Positions 7,572 to 16,384 of a stretch of DNA of 64,000 nucleotides are shown piece after piece (position 1 is the first letter of the stretch; each line of letters begins with the position of its first letter). Below the pieces are notes generated by a model. The model was not told the DNA's origin. It did not search any database and saw only the letters and a list, made by a program, of their open reading frames with translations. This DNA comes from Hymenobacter sp. BT18. Lineage in GTDB: Bacteria; Bacteroidota; Bacteroidia; Cytophagales; Hymenobacteraceae. The DNA is taken from the NCBI RefSeq assembly GCF_012273015.1, contig NZ_CP050954.1:682001-746000 (forward strand), in the 5' to 3' direction. Made by a program: the position numbers and the translations under genes.

Positions 7572-8066
7572 ATGTTCGACAAACTGGAAACCCTCGACGA
7601 TTTGTTCGAAATGCAGCTCAAGGACCTGTATAGCGCCGAAAATCAACTGCTAAAGGCTTTGCCGCTGATGGCGGAGAAAGCCAAGGATGGCCGCCTGCGG
7701 GCCGGATTCAGCAAGCACCTGCACGAAACCGAAACGCAGGTAAAGCGCCTCGAAAGAATTGGCAAAGCCCTAAACCTCGACCTGGAGGGCCATACCTGCA
7801 AGGCCATGGCCGGGCTGATTGCGGAAGGCCAGGAAACTATGTCGGAGCGGGCTACGGAGGAAGTGATGGATGCGGCCCTGATTGCCGCCGCGCAGCGCAT
7901 CGAGCACTACGAAATTTCGGGCTACGGCACGGCTGCTCATTTTGCCGGGCGCCTCGGCCACGAGCAGGCCGCCGAGCTGCTGCGCCAGACCCTGGACGAG
8001 GAGCAGCTGACGGACACCAAGCTCAATGACTTAGCCAAGAACTACCTCAACCGCAAAGCAGAGTAA
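7572..8066 (+). CDS. ferritin-like YciE/YciF (DUF892) protein
   Basis: A 164-residue four-helix-bundle protein matching the DUF892/YciE-YciF family: FDKLETLDDLFEMQLKDLYSAENQLLKAL at the start, HLHETETQVKRLERI in the second helix, AQRIEHYEISGYGTA in the third and QTLDEEQLTDTKL in the fourth. The Glu/His residues in these helices are those expected for a ferritin-like di-iron site. The family is induced by general or osmotic stress in enterobacteria. The ATG at 7572 begins exactly at the family N-terminus. A strong terminator follows at 8093. Confidence 0.88.
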   Translation: MFDKLETLDDLFEMQLKDLYSAENQLLKALPLMAEKAKDGRLRAGFSKHLHETETQVKRLERIGKALNLDLEGHTCKAMAGLIAEGQETMSERATEEVMDAALIAAAQRIEHYEISGYGTAAHFAGRLGHEQAAELLRQTLDEEQLTDTKLNDLAKNYLNRKAE

Positions 8067-8092
8067 CCTCCGGCTTCGGTCATGGCACCAAC

Positions 8093-8121
8093 AAAAATGC
8101 CCGCTGCTAGCGGGCATTTTT
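8093..8121 (+). terminator. intrinsic terminator after ferritin-like gene
   Basis: A perfect 12-bp stem (8093-8104 with 8110-8121) around a 5-nt loop; the 3' arm ends in TTTTT. Confidence 0.85.
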
Positions 8122-8627
8122 CGTGAGGCTAAGTGGAAAAAGCAGCTGTACCAGCCAAACTGTTGCGTGCTCCGTAATTAACCGGAGGAAAAAACCAGCT
8201 TTCCAGCCTAAAATAAGGGTTTTCTCGACCATCTACTGCCCCTTGCGGCCGTTTAACTACACAGCAGCCTCCAGCCCGGAGCCGCTAGTATGCTTTGAGC
8301 TATTGCATTGCCTGCACCTCCCTGTTTGTGTCTTTTTCTGTTAACTGCCCTGGCCTGGTATTCCGCAAGTGAGAAGCCTCACCTGCAGGTGACTAGGCGC
8401 TAACCGCTTCTTTTTTCACCGCTGACTGCTGCAAGCCAGCAACCAAGCTGACCCTGGGTTCCGCAACTAAGAACCAGTACGGGCCTGCTGCGTCAGGATG
8501 AGCTGAGCTCTTTTTGCCCAACTCTGCGAGCATACCCGGCTAGCAGCCTTCCTGCTGGCAGGCCCCCAGGCTGACACTTGCCGGCTGCAGCCTGCCAACG
8601 TACTATTTGCTTACTGTTTCTCTTTTC
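8122..8627. other. intergenic region upstream of cyanophycinase
   Basis: About 500 bp with no supported gene. It holds a perfect 14-bp palindrome TCACCTGCAGGTGA at 8379-8392, which could be an operator but could also be chance. No exact -7 box precedes the cyanophycinase gene. Confidence 0.35.
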
Positions 8628-9458
8628 ATGCCAACCCATTCTTCCCAACCCAAGGGCCGCCTGCTCGCTATTGGCGGCCACGAACAACGCCAGGCGCCCG
8701 ATCAGCAACCCAACGACGATGCCTCGGCCGAATTTATTCTGCAACGCTTTGTCGATGAGTTGCCGGCCAAGCGCACGGTTGTCGTTATACCCACTGCCTC
8801 GGAGGAGCCGGAAAAAGCTGCGGAGGCCTACGTTCAGGTATTTTCCTCCCTCGGAGTAGAGCACGTGGAAGTGCTCAACATCCAAAGCCGGGAACAAGCC
8901 AACGGAGCGGAGGCCCTCGACATCATCAACCGGGCCGACGGGGTGATGCTAACGGGTGGCGACCAGCTGCGTCTAACGGCCCTGCTGGGCGGCACCCAGC
9001 TCCTGACCCGCCTGACGGAACGCTACCAGCAGGAGCCCATCGTCATTGCCGGCACCAGCGCCGGAGCCGCCGCCATGAGCACGCCCATGATTTACCAGGG
9101 CCGCAACGACGCCGGCTTCCTCAAGGATGAAATTCATATCACGACCGGGCTCCAACTGTTGCGCGACGTAGCCATCGACACCCATTTTATTGCCCGCGGC
9201 CGCATCATCCGCATGGCCCAGATTATTGCCACCAACCCTGGCTGCCTTGGCCTGGGCCTGGAAGAAGACACGGCGGTGCTGGTCACGAAAGGCAACGAGC
9301 TGGAAGTCATTGGCAACGGCATCGTGGTGCTCCTGGACGGACATGCGTGTACCGGAAACACCATTTATGAGATTAAGCCCGGGGAAGTATTTTCTATACG
9401 TGACCTGCAGCTGCACTTGCTGGCGAAAGGCCAGTGCTATACGCTGCCGGGTTTCTAA
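8628..9458 (+). CDS. cphB: cyanophycinase
   Basis: A 276-residue protein of the peptidase S51 family. GRLLAIGGHE, VVVIPTASEEPEKAAEAY, DGVMLTGGDQLRLTALLGGT and the nucleophile motif VIAGTSAGAAAMS are all present, followed by DTHFIARGRIIRMAQII with the conserved His/Arg, and LGLGLEEDTAVLV. The enzyme hydrolyses cyanophycin to beta-Asp-Arg dipeptides. Length is normal for an intracellular cyanophycinase. No cyanophycin synthetase lies in this window, so it either acts with one elsewhere or on scavenged polymer or other isoaspartyl peptides. ATG at 8628 chosen; an in-frame TTG at 8607 is less likely. Confidence 0.88.
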   Translation: MPTHSSQPKGRLLAIGGHEQRQAPDQQPNDDASAEFILQRFVDELPAKRTVVVIPTASEEPEKAAEAYVQVFSSLGVEHVEVLNIQSREQANGAEALDIINRADGVMLTGGDQLRLTALLGGTQLLTRLTERYQQEPIVIAGTSAGAAAMSTPMIYQGRNDAGFLKDEIHITTGLQLLRDVAIDTHFIARGRIIRMAQIIATNPGCLGLGLEEDTAVLVTKGNELEVIGNGIVVLLDGHACTGNTIYEIKPGEVFSIRDLQLHLLAKGQCYTLPGF

Positions 9459-9483
9459 GCCGCCCATGACTCTTCTTCTGTAG

Positions 9484-9540
9484 CCTACCGGAGCCCCGGC
9501 ACAAACCGAATTTTTCGGTTTGTGCCGGGGCTCCGGTAGG
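9484..9540. terminator. long perfect hairpin between convergent genes
   Basis: Perfect 27-bp arms (9484-9510 and 9514-9540) with a 3-nt TTT centre, between the cyanophycinase gene (+) and the glycosyltransferase gene (-). There is no flanking T-tract, but A/T runs sit at the tip. Probably a bidirectional terminator. Confidence 0.6.
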
Positions 9541-9589
9541 TTAATATTTCGAGCAGTCAGCCCTTCCCGCGGCCGGTGGTGGCCCCGTT

Positions 9590-10735
9590 CTAGCTTTCGG
9601 CCCAGGTATACCGCCGCTCTTTCCAGACGATGGGCCGGGGCAGCACCGTATAGGCCAGCACCGCCACCGACATGGCCAGCAGGTAGAACTCGTAGAGCAG
9701 CAGCACTGGCAACGACTCCTGGCGCCCCGCCTGCCGGAGCGTGATGTGCAGAAAAATGGTTTGGAACAGCATCTTGGCCGCGTACAGGGCCGCTACCGTA
9801 GCACCCGGCAGGAGGCCCGGCCAGCCCAGCACCGTGTAAAAGACCCCATAAGAGCTGAATAGTACCCCCAGCTGCCAGGGCAACCGGCCGGCACCGCGCA
9901 TCCACCGCTTGCGCTGGCGTAGCAATTGCCGCACCGTAGGCTGGGGAGCAGAGACGCCTAGCACGCCGGGCTCTATCAGGTTGCGGAACTGCCAGCCCTG
10001 GGCTACTACTCGCTCAAATAGCTGCACGTCTTCGGTAATGCTGAACGCCAGCGTTTCGTAGCCGCCAATGGACTCGTAGGCGGCCCGGCGCACCAGCATG
10101 TTGTTGCCCACGGCCGCTACGGGCAGCCCCCGGTCGGAAAGCAGCCGAATCAGGTTGAGGCCGAAAAGCCAGTCGAGGCCCTGCAGGCGGCCAAACAGGG
10201 AGCCATCGGCCGTGGTGATGCCCGTTACAATGCCCACTTCGGGGGTAGCGGCGGCCAGCATAGTCTGCACCCAGCGGGGCGACAGGGCCATGTCGGCGTC
10301 GGTGATAAAGAAATAGTCGGTGGTGGCAGCGCGGCTGAGTTGGGCCAGCACATTGCTTTTACCCCGCGCCGTGCCCAACTGCCCCCCAATGGGCACCAGA
10401 CGAAATTGGGGTTTGCCGTGAATAAAGCGGCGTACCAGCGCCACGGTGTCATCGGTGGAGGCATCATCCCCGATCAGAATTTCCAATTGTTCGGCCGGGT
10501 AGTCCAGGGCCGCCAACGCCCCCAGGCACCGCTCGATATTCGCGGCTTCGTTGCGGGCGGCCAGCAGGATGCTCACCCGGGGCCCGGCAGCCAGAGCGGG
10601 AAGTTCTACCAGTCGGCGCCTGGCTACCAGGAGCAGCACGAAGCCATACAATCCAAAGAAGACACTAAAGAAAACGGCTGGGAAGAGCATAACGAAGCGG
10701 CGTAGAACGGCCCCAAGCTCCTGCACCCCTGGCAT
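9590..10735 (-). CDS. membrane glycosyltransferase, family 2
   Basis: A 381-residue inner-membrane protein. One N-terminal TM helix (about 15-38) is followed by a GT-A domain: VSILLAARNEAANIERCL, ILIGDDASTDDTV, the DxD motif FITDADMAL, the acidic loop SITEDVQLF and the RQRKRWMRGAG (Q/RxxRW) motif. Two to three TM segments follow at about 290-365. This architecture is that of processive or polyprenyl-type family 2 transferases making glycolipids or polysaccharide. Acceptor and sugar are unknown. No exopolysaccharide cluster surrounds it. Confidence 0.85.
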   Translation of the reverse strand: MPGVQELGAVLRRFVMLFPAVFFSVFFGLYGFVLLLVARRRLVELPALAAGPRVSILLAARNEAANIERCLGALAALDYPAEQLEILIGDDASTDDTVALVRRFIHGKPQFRLVPIGGQLGTARGKSNVLAQLSRAATTDYFFITDADMALSPRWVQTMLAAATPEVGIVTGITTADGSLFGRLQGLDWLFGLNLIRLLSDRGLPVAAVGNNMLVRRAAYESIGGYETLAFSITEDVQLFERVVAQGWQFRNLIEPGVLGVSAPQPTVRQLLRQRKRWMRGAGRLPWQLGVLFSSYGVFYTVLGWPGLLPGATVAALYAAKMLFQTIFLHITLRQAGRQESLPVLLLYEFYLLAMSVAVLAYTVLPRPIVWKERRYTWAES

Positions 10736-11105
10736 AGTAGGTTGGCTCTGATGCCGGCTGGTAGCATGGCAGGCAGGGCTGGGGAGGCAGCTTAGGGCTG
10801 AACAGAAAGCAGAAACGCTGGCCCCGCGAGAACCCCTAAAGTGGCCAGCTACTGGCTATACGCACCCATTTGGCCGAAACGACAGGCGAAAAACCCTTAC
10901 TTTGCCGGGGAGAAACCAGTATTTCTCACTGCGTAATTATGCCTAGTGCTTTGTTGCCCGGCGTAGGCCAAGCGGCTCAGTTGTTCCCCGGCTGGCCCTG
11001 CTTCTACCCTATAAGGCAACAGGGAGAGGCTCCTCTAAAAATAACCGGCTGACTTAAAGGCAGCACAGTACCTTTACCGCCTTCCTGGTCTTTAGCTTGT
11101 TGCCT
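10736..11105. other. intergenic region between glycosyltransferase and purU
   Basis: About 370 bp. TACCTTTA at 11069-11076 is one base off the -7 consensus and could serve purU. No other feature is supported. Confidence 0.35.
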
Positions 11106-11957
11106 GTGTCTGCTGCCGCTGCCTCGTCGCACTTCCTGCTGATCCGCTGCCCCGATGAGGCCGGACTGATTTACAAGATTACCGGCGTGCTGTACGCCTA
11201 CGGCCTCAATATTATCCGCAACGACGAGTTTGTGGAGCGCCAGGACACCTACTTTTTCATGCGCACGGAGGTAGCCGGCACCTTCGAGCCCGCCGACCTT
11301 ACCGAGGCGCTACGCCAGGTACTGCCGGCCGCGGCCGAAATCCGGCTTTCCGACAACCGCCCCAAGCGCATTGTGCTGCTGGCCACCAAGGAGCACCACT
11401 GCCTGAGCGAGTTGCTCGTACGCCACGCCTTTCAGGAGCTGAATGCCCACGTGCTGGCCGTTATCAGCAACTACGAGGTGCTGGCCGATCTTACCCAGCG
11501 CTTTGGGGTGCCGTTTCACTACATCAGCCACGAGGGCCTGAGCCGCCCCGACCACGAAGCCGTCGTGCTGCAGGTGCTGGCCCAGTACCAGCCCGAGTTT
11601 GTGGTGCTGGCCAAGTACATGCGCATCCTGTCGCCGGAGTTTGTGGCCCACTACGCCAACCGCCTCATCAACATCCACCACTCTTTCCTGCCGGCGTTTG
11701 TGGGGGCCAGTCCCTACGCCCAGGCCTACGAGCGGGGCGTAAAAATCATTGGGGCCACGGCGCACTTCGTCAACGAGCAGCTCGACCAGGGCCCCATTAT
11801 TGCCCAGAGCGTCATTCCCGTCGACCATACGCACAGCGCCCGCGAAATGGCCCAGGCGGGCCGCGACGTGGAGAAAATTGTGCTGGCCCGCTCGCTGAAG
11901 CTGATTTTCAACGAGCAGGTATTTGTGCACCGCAACAAAAGCATCATTTTCGATTAG
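11106..11957 (+). CDS. purU: formyltetrahydrofolate deformylase
   Basis: About 283 residues. An N-terminal ACT domain (FLLIRCPDEAGLIYKITGVLY, through about residue 80) is followed by a formyltransferase-like hydrolase domain with the catalytic motif NIHHSFLPAFVGASPY and the Asp in NEQLDQGPII. The enzyme hydrolyses 10-formyl-THF to formate and THF, balancing one-carbon pools and feeding PurT. There is no in-frame ATG before the ACT domain: candidate starts are GTG at 11106 or TTG at 11097/11100. I prefer GTG. The gene stands alone. Confidence 0.9.
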   Translation: MSAAAASSHFLLIRCPDEAGLIYKITGVLYAYGLNIIRNDEFVERQDTYFFMRTEVAGTFEPADLTEALRQVLPAAAEIRLSDNRPKRIVLLATKEHHCLSELLVRHAFQELNAHVLAVISNYEVLADLTQRFGVPFHYISHEGLSRPDHEAVVLQVLAQYQPEFVVLAKYMRILSPEFVAHYANRLINIHHSFLPAFVGASPYAQAYERGVKIIGATAHFVNEQLDQGPIIAQSVIPVDHTHSAREMAQAGRDVEKIVLARSLKLIFNEQVFVHRNKSIIFD

Positions 11958-11977
11958 TTGCCCGGCGCGCAGGTCGG

Positions 11978-12889
11978 CTACATCAGGTAGTACTCCCCGG
12001 CCCGGGCCGGGGCTGGCACATCGGCTTCCTGCAGCAGCTGCTTGAGGTTGATTTCGATGGTGCGCGCTATGGCTGTCACGGGGGTGTCGGTGGGCTTGTT
12101 GGTGAAGGGGTCCTGCAGGTAGCGGGCGGTGCGCTCCAGCAGAAAAAACGTGGAGGCCGTGACCAGCAGCACCGGCACTTCCCAGAGGCCAATGGTTTCA
12201 ACCAGGCCCAGGGAAAGCGTCATCAGAAACAGGTAGATAAAGAAGTGCACCAGCAGCCGATAGCTCACGGGAAACACCGTGCTGTTGATGCGCTCAGCCT
12301 TGCCCATGGAGTCGCAGAGGCGCACGAGGGTGCTGTCCAGCTGCACCTGTTGGTAGGTGTTGATGGTCTGCTCCTGGTAAAGCTGTTTGATGTGCCGGGT
12401 GTGCAGGGAAAGCAACGCCAGGGGCTTGTTGGCGTGGCCCTGCGTGTATTTCACTTCCGCTTTGGGCAGGTACTTCACCAACGTAGCCGTCATATCCAGG
12501 CCGCGCAGGGCCTGGCCCAGGCTATAGCACCAAGCTATCTGCCGGTAGGCTATGCGCCGGAGCGGCGACTCCGCGTTGCCGGCCCCCAGCACGTCGTCGG
12601 GCACAAAGCCCATGATTTGCAGCACCAGACTGCGGGAGTCGTTTACGATGGCGCCCCACACTTTGCGGGCCTCCCACCACCGGTCGTAAGATTGATTGAG
12701 GGTGAAAGCCAGCAGCAGGGAAATGCAGCTACCGAGGATGGTGGGCAGTTGCAGGGGCACCCGGGGCAGGTAAGCAAAAAAGAAAAGCTTGAGGAGCTGG
12801 AATACCCCGGAAATCAGCAGCACGCGAATGATATCGGGCTTGATGCGCGTGAATATGTAGGAAATGGGAAGCTTGGTGTCGAGTAGCAT
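11978..12889 (-). CDS. bestrophin-family anion channel
   Basis: A 303-residue membrane protein of the bacterial bestrophin (UPF0187) family. It begins LPISYIFTRIKPDIIRVLL, with TM1 and TM2 at about 20-75 containing LPTILGSCISLLLAFTLNQSYDRWWEAR, the family hallmark, and TM3/TM4 at about 205-260 (FFIYLFLMTLSLGLVETIG). The cytoplasmic C-terminus includes RTIEINLKQLLQE. Such proteins form pentameric ion channels. It converges with purU with about a 20-bp gap. The neighbouring STAS/carbonic-anhydrase-like gene is also linked to anion chemistry, but joint function is inference. Confidence 0.88.
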   Translation of the reverse strand: MLLDTKLPISYIFTRIKPDIIRVLLISGVFQLLKLFFFAYLPRVPLQLPTILGSCISLLLAFTLNQSYDRWWEARKVWGAIVNDSRSLVLQIMGFVPDDVLGAGNAESPLRRIAYRQIAWCYSLGQALRGLDMTATLVKYLPKAEVKYTQGHANKPLALLSLHTRHIKQLYQEQTINTYQQVQLDSTLVRLCDSMGKAERINSTVFPVSYRLLVHFFIYLFLMTLSLGLVETIGLWEVPVLLVTASTFFLLERTARYLQDPFTNKPTDTPVTAIARTIEINLKQLLQEADVPAPARAGEYYLM

Positions 12890-12970
12890 ACTTCAAGAAA
12901 ACAGGTAACACCTCCCGGAGCAGGTAAACCCCGGCAGGAAGAATAGAGAAGAAGGAATAGCGGGCGGCGC

Positions 12971-14164
12971 CTACGGCACCCCCAAAGGCCCAGAGCTTAC
13001 CAGCGGGGGCACCGCTAGCACCGTTCCGGCAGGGTGTGCGGCCTGCACGGCGTACAGAAAGGGCGTCAGCTGCAGGTCGCCCGGCAGCTGGCGGAGGCCG
13101 CCGGCGGCTACCTCGTACCGAAACTGAGTGTCGTACTCGGCAAAATCGCGGCGCACATCTACGGCCAGGTCGTGCAGCATGCCTTGAGCCTCATCGTACA
13201 CCCAGCCGTGCACGGCCACCGGGGGCTGGCCCGCCGGCGTGACCAAGGCAGCCTGCAACTGATATACCTGTTCGATAATTCTGAGGGAAACCAGCCGGCG
13301 GCTGCGCTCCGGCTCCGCTTCCGGCTCCGTGACGTCGGCCAGCACCGGGGCCAGGGGCTCGGGGGTAGTGGCCTGGCCACGCTTACCGGTGGGTTTGCCG
13401 CGGGTGGCGCCCGGGGGCTCGGGACTGCGGCCGCAGTGCCCACACAGCACCAGGTGGTCTACGTGCAGGGTGTGCACGGCGTAGCGCAGTACGGCGTCCA
13501 GGCCCAGGGGCGTGCTTACCACCTGCATAGTGGTTGGGCTGGAGGCAAATACGTGCTCGGGCCCCGTAAGCCCGCTGGCAACCGGCTCCGGCAAGGCCTC
13601 GGAGTAGCCCACAAACAGAAACCGGGGCGAAGCCCCGGGGCTGGCAGCGCCATTGCGTAGCTTGGCTGCTACCCAGTGATAGGGACTGACAAACAACGAG
13701 TAGTAAGCCGCAAAGACTGCCACCCGGGGGTCAGCACTGGTTGTTTCGGTCAGGGAGCGGGCGTAGTCGTCGCCCTGGCGCAGCAGCAGCACCTGAATAT
13801 GGTGCGGCCGGGCCCGTTCGCGAAACAACTCAATTACGCCTAGAATATCGGGGTCAATAAAAACGGAGTGGGTGCCATCCAGCACCAAGATGGTATGGGG
13901 GGCAACGCGGCTGAGCCGGGCCAAGAGGCTGGCCTTCTGCAAAAAAGACACGTTGCGCCCTAGGCGAATAACCTGGCGGCGTGGTCCTGCGGCCCCGGGG
14001 GCTCCCACTGCCGCCGGCTCCCGCAGCCCTCCGGTCCAGCCCTGCCGCAGCTTCAGCAGCAGCCGATTCAGAAGGTACCGCAGCCCTGGCCCGGCGGCAC
14101 CGGCGGCGAGTAGTTTGTGGTTTGGCTCATCGGCGGCGGTATACATAGGCGAAGCAAAAGGCAT
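12971..14164 (-). CDS. STAS domain fused to degenerate beta-carbonic anhydrase
   Basis: About 397 residues from the ATG at 14164 (ATG at 14146 also possible). The first half contains the SulP-type STAS core: VIRLGRNVSFLQKASLLARL, ILVLDGTHSVFIDPDILGVI. The second half aligns with a beta-carbonic anhydrase (LHVDHLVLCGHCGR, LRIIEQVYQLQAALV, VHGWVYDEAQGMLHDLAVD). The usual active-site motif CxDSR is replaced by FVGYSEALPEPV, and the GHxxC zinc ligand is GHCGR, so key metal ligands appear lost. SulP-STAS-CA fusions are known in Bacteroidota, but here no SulP transmembrane domain is present. A longer frame from a TTG at 14344 exists, but it begins upstream of a -7 box at 14329-14336, so translation must start inside it. 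Confidence 0.6.
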   Translation of the reverse strand: MPFASPMYTAADEPNHKLLAAGAAGPGLRYLLNRLLLKLRQGWTGGLREPAAVGAPGAAGPRRQVIRLGRNVSFLQKASLLARLSRVAPHTILVLDGTHSVFIDPDILGVIELFRERARPHHIQVLLLRQGDDYARSLTETTSADPRVAVFAAYYSLFVSPYHWVAAKLRNGAASPGASPRFLFVGYSEALPEPVASGLTGPEHVFASSPTTMQVVSTPLGLDAVLRYAVHTLHVDHLVLCGHCGRSPEPPGATRGKPTGKRGQATTPEPLAPVLADVTEPEAEPERSRRLVSLRIIEQVYQLQAALVTPAGQPPVAVHGWVYDEAQGMLHDLAVDVRRDFAEYDTQFRYEVAAGGLRQLPGDLQLTPFLYAVQAAHPAGTVLAVPPLVSSGPLGVP

Positions 14165-14328
14165 GAGCGTGCCGGCGCTGTTTAGCGGCAGCGAAGAGGA
14201 AAGCTGAATGACCGGGGAGGCCGGGCCAGGGGCCCGAAGTAGAGGGACGAGGACGTCAGCTGGAAAGCGCAAGGAGTGTCCCTGCCAACAGGCCGCTGGA
14301 CCTGCCGAAGCAGTGGGTGTCACCGTCA

Positions 14329-14336
14329 CAAAGGTA
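14329..14336 (-). promoter_or_regulatory. -7 box upstream of STAS/CA-like gene
   Basis: Exact TACCTTTG on the minus strand, 165 nt before the ATG at 14164. It excludes the TTG start at 14344 for transcripts from this promoter. An AT-rich tract lies behind it. Confidence 0.5.
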
Positions 14337-14404
14337 AAGCTCAACCAAAAGCCGGGAATTAATATTGCATTATAACCGTCTTATATTTTCATTAAAATAA
14401 GAAT

Positions 14405-14441
14405 AAAACGCTTTAATCTCGGCTGTGGCCGGGGGCGTTTT
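14405..14441 (-). terminator. terminator after small methyltransferase gene
   Basis: AAAACGC (14405-14411) pairs with GCGTTTT (14435-14441), with an inner CGGC/GCCG stem. On the minus strand the hairpin is followed by a T-rich tail (TTTTATTCTTATTTT). Confidence 0.6.
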
Positions 14442-14468
14442 GCACAGCTGATCCACCCGCCCAACGCA

Positions 14469-15062
14469 TCATGCTTCCAGCCGGAGCCGGGCCCGGGGCG
14501 CGGGGGCAGCCCTAAGCGGCTGGTACCGCAAAACGTAGGCGGGCGGCAGGTTCAGCAGCACGTGCTCCTGCCCTATCGGCTGAAAGAACCGCTCAAATAA
14601 GCGGGTGTTGCGCAAAGAATACTGAAAGAGAATGAGCTGGCCGGCCGGCAGCAGCAGCTCCCGGGTGTGTTCCAGAATGCGCCAGCCCAGGCGACGCGGC
14701 AGCGAGCTAAAAGGTAAACCACAGACGACGTAGTCGGGCTTGGGAAGTCCTAGTTTGCGCAGGTAGTCGCCGGTTTTATCGGCCGAGCCGTGGAGAATGT
14801 ACACGTTGGCGTGGTCGGCGTAGCGCGCCTGCAGCAGCTGGCAGAAGCGGCGGCTTACTTCTACCAGTACCAGCACCGTTTCGGGCCGGCGCCGGGCCAT
14901 CAGGATGTCGGTAAACACGCCCGTGCCCGGCCCATACTCCACAATGCAGCTGGCCGAGGAAAAGTCGATGGGCGCCGTGACGTTATCAGTCAGCTCCCGG
15001 GAGCTGGGCACCAGGGAGCCTACAGTAGCCGGGTTGCGGAGGAATTCTTCGAGAAAGGCCAT
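14469..15062 (-). CDS. class I SAM methyltransferase, phospholipid N-methyltransferase-like
   Basis: A 197-residue protein. It begins FLEEFLRNPATVGSLVPSSR, the typical start of PmtA/rRNA-dimethylase-like phospholipid methyltransferases, then motif I IVEYGPGTGVFTDIL and a late VVCGLPFSSLPRRLG. In characterised relatives the substrate is phosphatidylethanolamine; here it is inferred only. Length is normal. It starts close to, and divergently from, the FAD monooxygenase gene, sharing the 180-bp intergenic region. Confidence 0.75.
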   Translation of the reverse strand: MAFLEEFLRNPATVGSLVPSSRELTDNVTAPIDFSSASCIVEYGPGTGVFTDILMARRRPETVLVLVEVSRRFCQLLQARYADHANVYILHGSADKTGDYLRKLGLPKPDYVVCGLPFSSLPRRLGWRILEHTRELLLPAGQLILFQYSLRNTRLFERFFQPIGQEHVLLNLPPAYVLRYQPLRAAPAPRARLRLEA

Positions 15063-15241
15063 GGTCAGAAAATCAGGACGGAATAAACCCTGGGGTAATT
15101 TGCCTCTGTACGGCTACAGGCCAGATTTGGGTGGCGTAGCGCCTGCCCTGGTAGCTCGTGCGGCTATTCCCCGATTGTACCGTATGTTTAACCCTGGCGC
15201 CCGAAGGTTACCCGGTGCTTTCTTCTTGGCTTTATCTTTCT

Positions 15242-16384
15242 ATGCAGCTTCCCGGACTTATTATTGGCGGCGGTATTGCGGGCCTGACGACGGCCCTGGC
15301 CCTGCAGCGCCGGGGGCTGCCGGTCACAGTGTGCGAGTCGGCGCCCGAAATCAAGCCGCTGGGCGCCGGTATCTGGATGGCTCCCAACGCCATGCAGGTA
15401 TTTCACCGCTTAGGCATTACCGATAAAATTAACGCCGCCGGGGTGCCACTGCGCAACATACAGGTGGTGGATGCCCGCATGCAGCCCATCATGCGCACCG
15501 ACCAGGAGAAAATTCGGCGCCGCTTTGGCTACACCACCACCGCCATCCGCCGGGCCCGTCTGCAGGAAATCTTGCTAGCTGAGCTGGCTCCCGGCACCGT
15601 ACAGCTGGCCAAAACAGTGGCGCACTTCACGCAGTCCAAAACGGGGGTTACGGTGGCCTTTACCGATGGGACTACCCTGCAGGCGGGCTACCTGATCGGG
15701 GCCGACGGCATCCACTCGGTAGTGCGGGGGCAGCTGTTTCCCGGGGCGCGGTTTGGCCGCACCGGCCACGTCGTCTGGCGGGGTATTTCACCGGTAGAAC
15801 TGCTGCCCGAGTTTAAGCAGGCTATTATGGAAGTGTGGGCCAACGGGGTGCGCTTCGGCTTCTCCGAAATTGCCGACGGCCTCGTCGATTGGTTTGTGGG
15901 TGAGTATGCGCCCAACCCGGTAGCGTACCCCGAAGGGCTGAAGACCCATTTGCTCCGTTTGTTCGAAGGTTTTGCGTACCCCGTCGGGGCTATTCTGGCC
16001 GCCGCCGATGAGCCCCGTATTATCCGCAACGATATCACGGACTTCGACCCCATTCCCAGCTGGAGCCAGGGCTTGGTATGCCTGATTGGCGACGCGGCCC
16101 ATGCCTCCACACCTTACATGGGCCAGGGCGGCTGCCAGGCCGTAGAAGACGCCTATGCTCTGGCCCAATGCCTGGAACAGGAGGCTACCGCCGAGCAGGC
16201 TTTTGCCGCCATGCAGCGCCTGCGCCGCGCCAAGGCCCAGTACATTGTGCGCACTTCCCGAATCATGGGGAAAGTAGGCTACTGGCAACATGCTTCGGCG
16301 GCTGTGCGCAACTTCGTCATCCGGGCCACGCCTCAGCTTATCATTGACGAGCAGTTTAGGCGGGTGTATTCCCTGAACTTCTAA
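15242..16384 (+). CDS. FAD-dependent aromatic-type monooxygenase
   Basis: A 380-residue flavoprotein hydroxylase. The Rossmann motif GLIIGGGIAGLTTALALQ is at the N-terminus, GADGIHSVVR (DG motif) near 155, and the second FAD motif GLVCLIGDAAHASTPYMGQG near 275. This is the PHBH/salicylate hydroxylase class, which uses NAD(P)H and O2. Substrate is unknown. The ATG at 15242 puts the dinucleotide fold at the extreme N-terminus; the frame opens earlier but without support. Its stop overlaps the stop of the convergent hydrolase gene by 4 nt. Confidence 0.85.
   Translation: MQLPGLIIGGGIAGLTTALALQRRGLPVTVCESAPEIKPLGAGIWMAPNAMQVFHRLGITDKINAAGVPLRNIQVVDARMQPIMRTDQEKIRRRFGYTTTAIRRARLQEILLAELAPGTVQLAKTVAHFTQSKTGVTVAFTDGTTLQAGYLIGADGIHSVVRGQLFPGARFGRTGHVVWRGISPVELLPEFKQAIMEVWANGVRFGFSEIADGLVDWFVGEYAPNPVAYPEGLKTHLLRLFEGFAYPVGAILAAADEPRIIRNDITDFDPIPSWSQGLVCLIGDAAHASTPYMGQGGCQAVEDAYALAQCLEQEATAEQAFAAMQRLRRAKAQYIVRTSRIMGKVGYWQHASAAVRNFVIRATPQLIIDEQFRRVYSLNF

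Noticed and set aside
10870..11052. 60-codon ORF upstream of purU
   Set aside because: No motif, no ribosome binding site, overlaps a probable promoter region.
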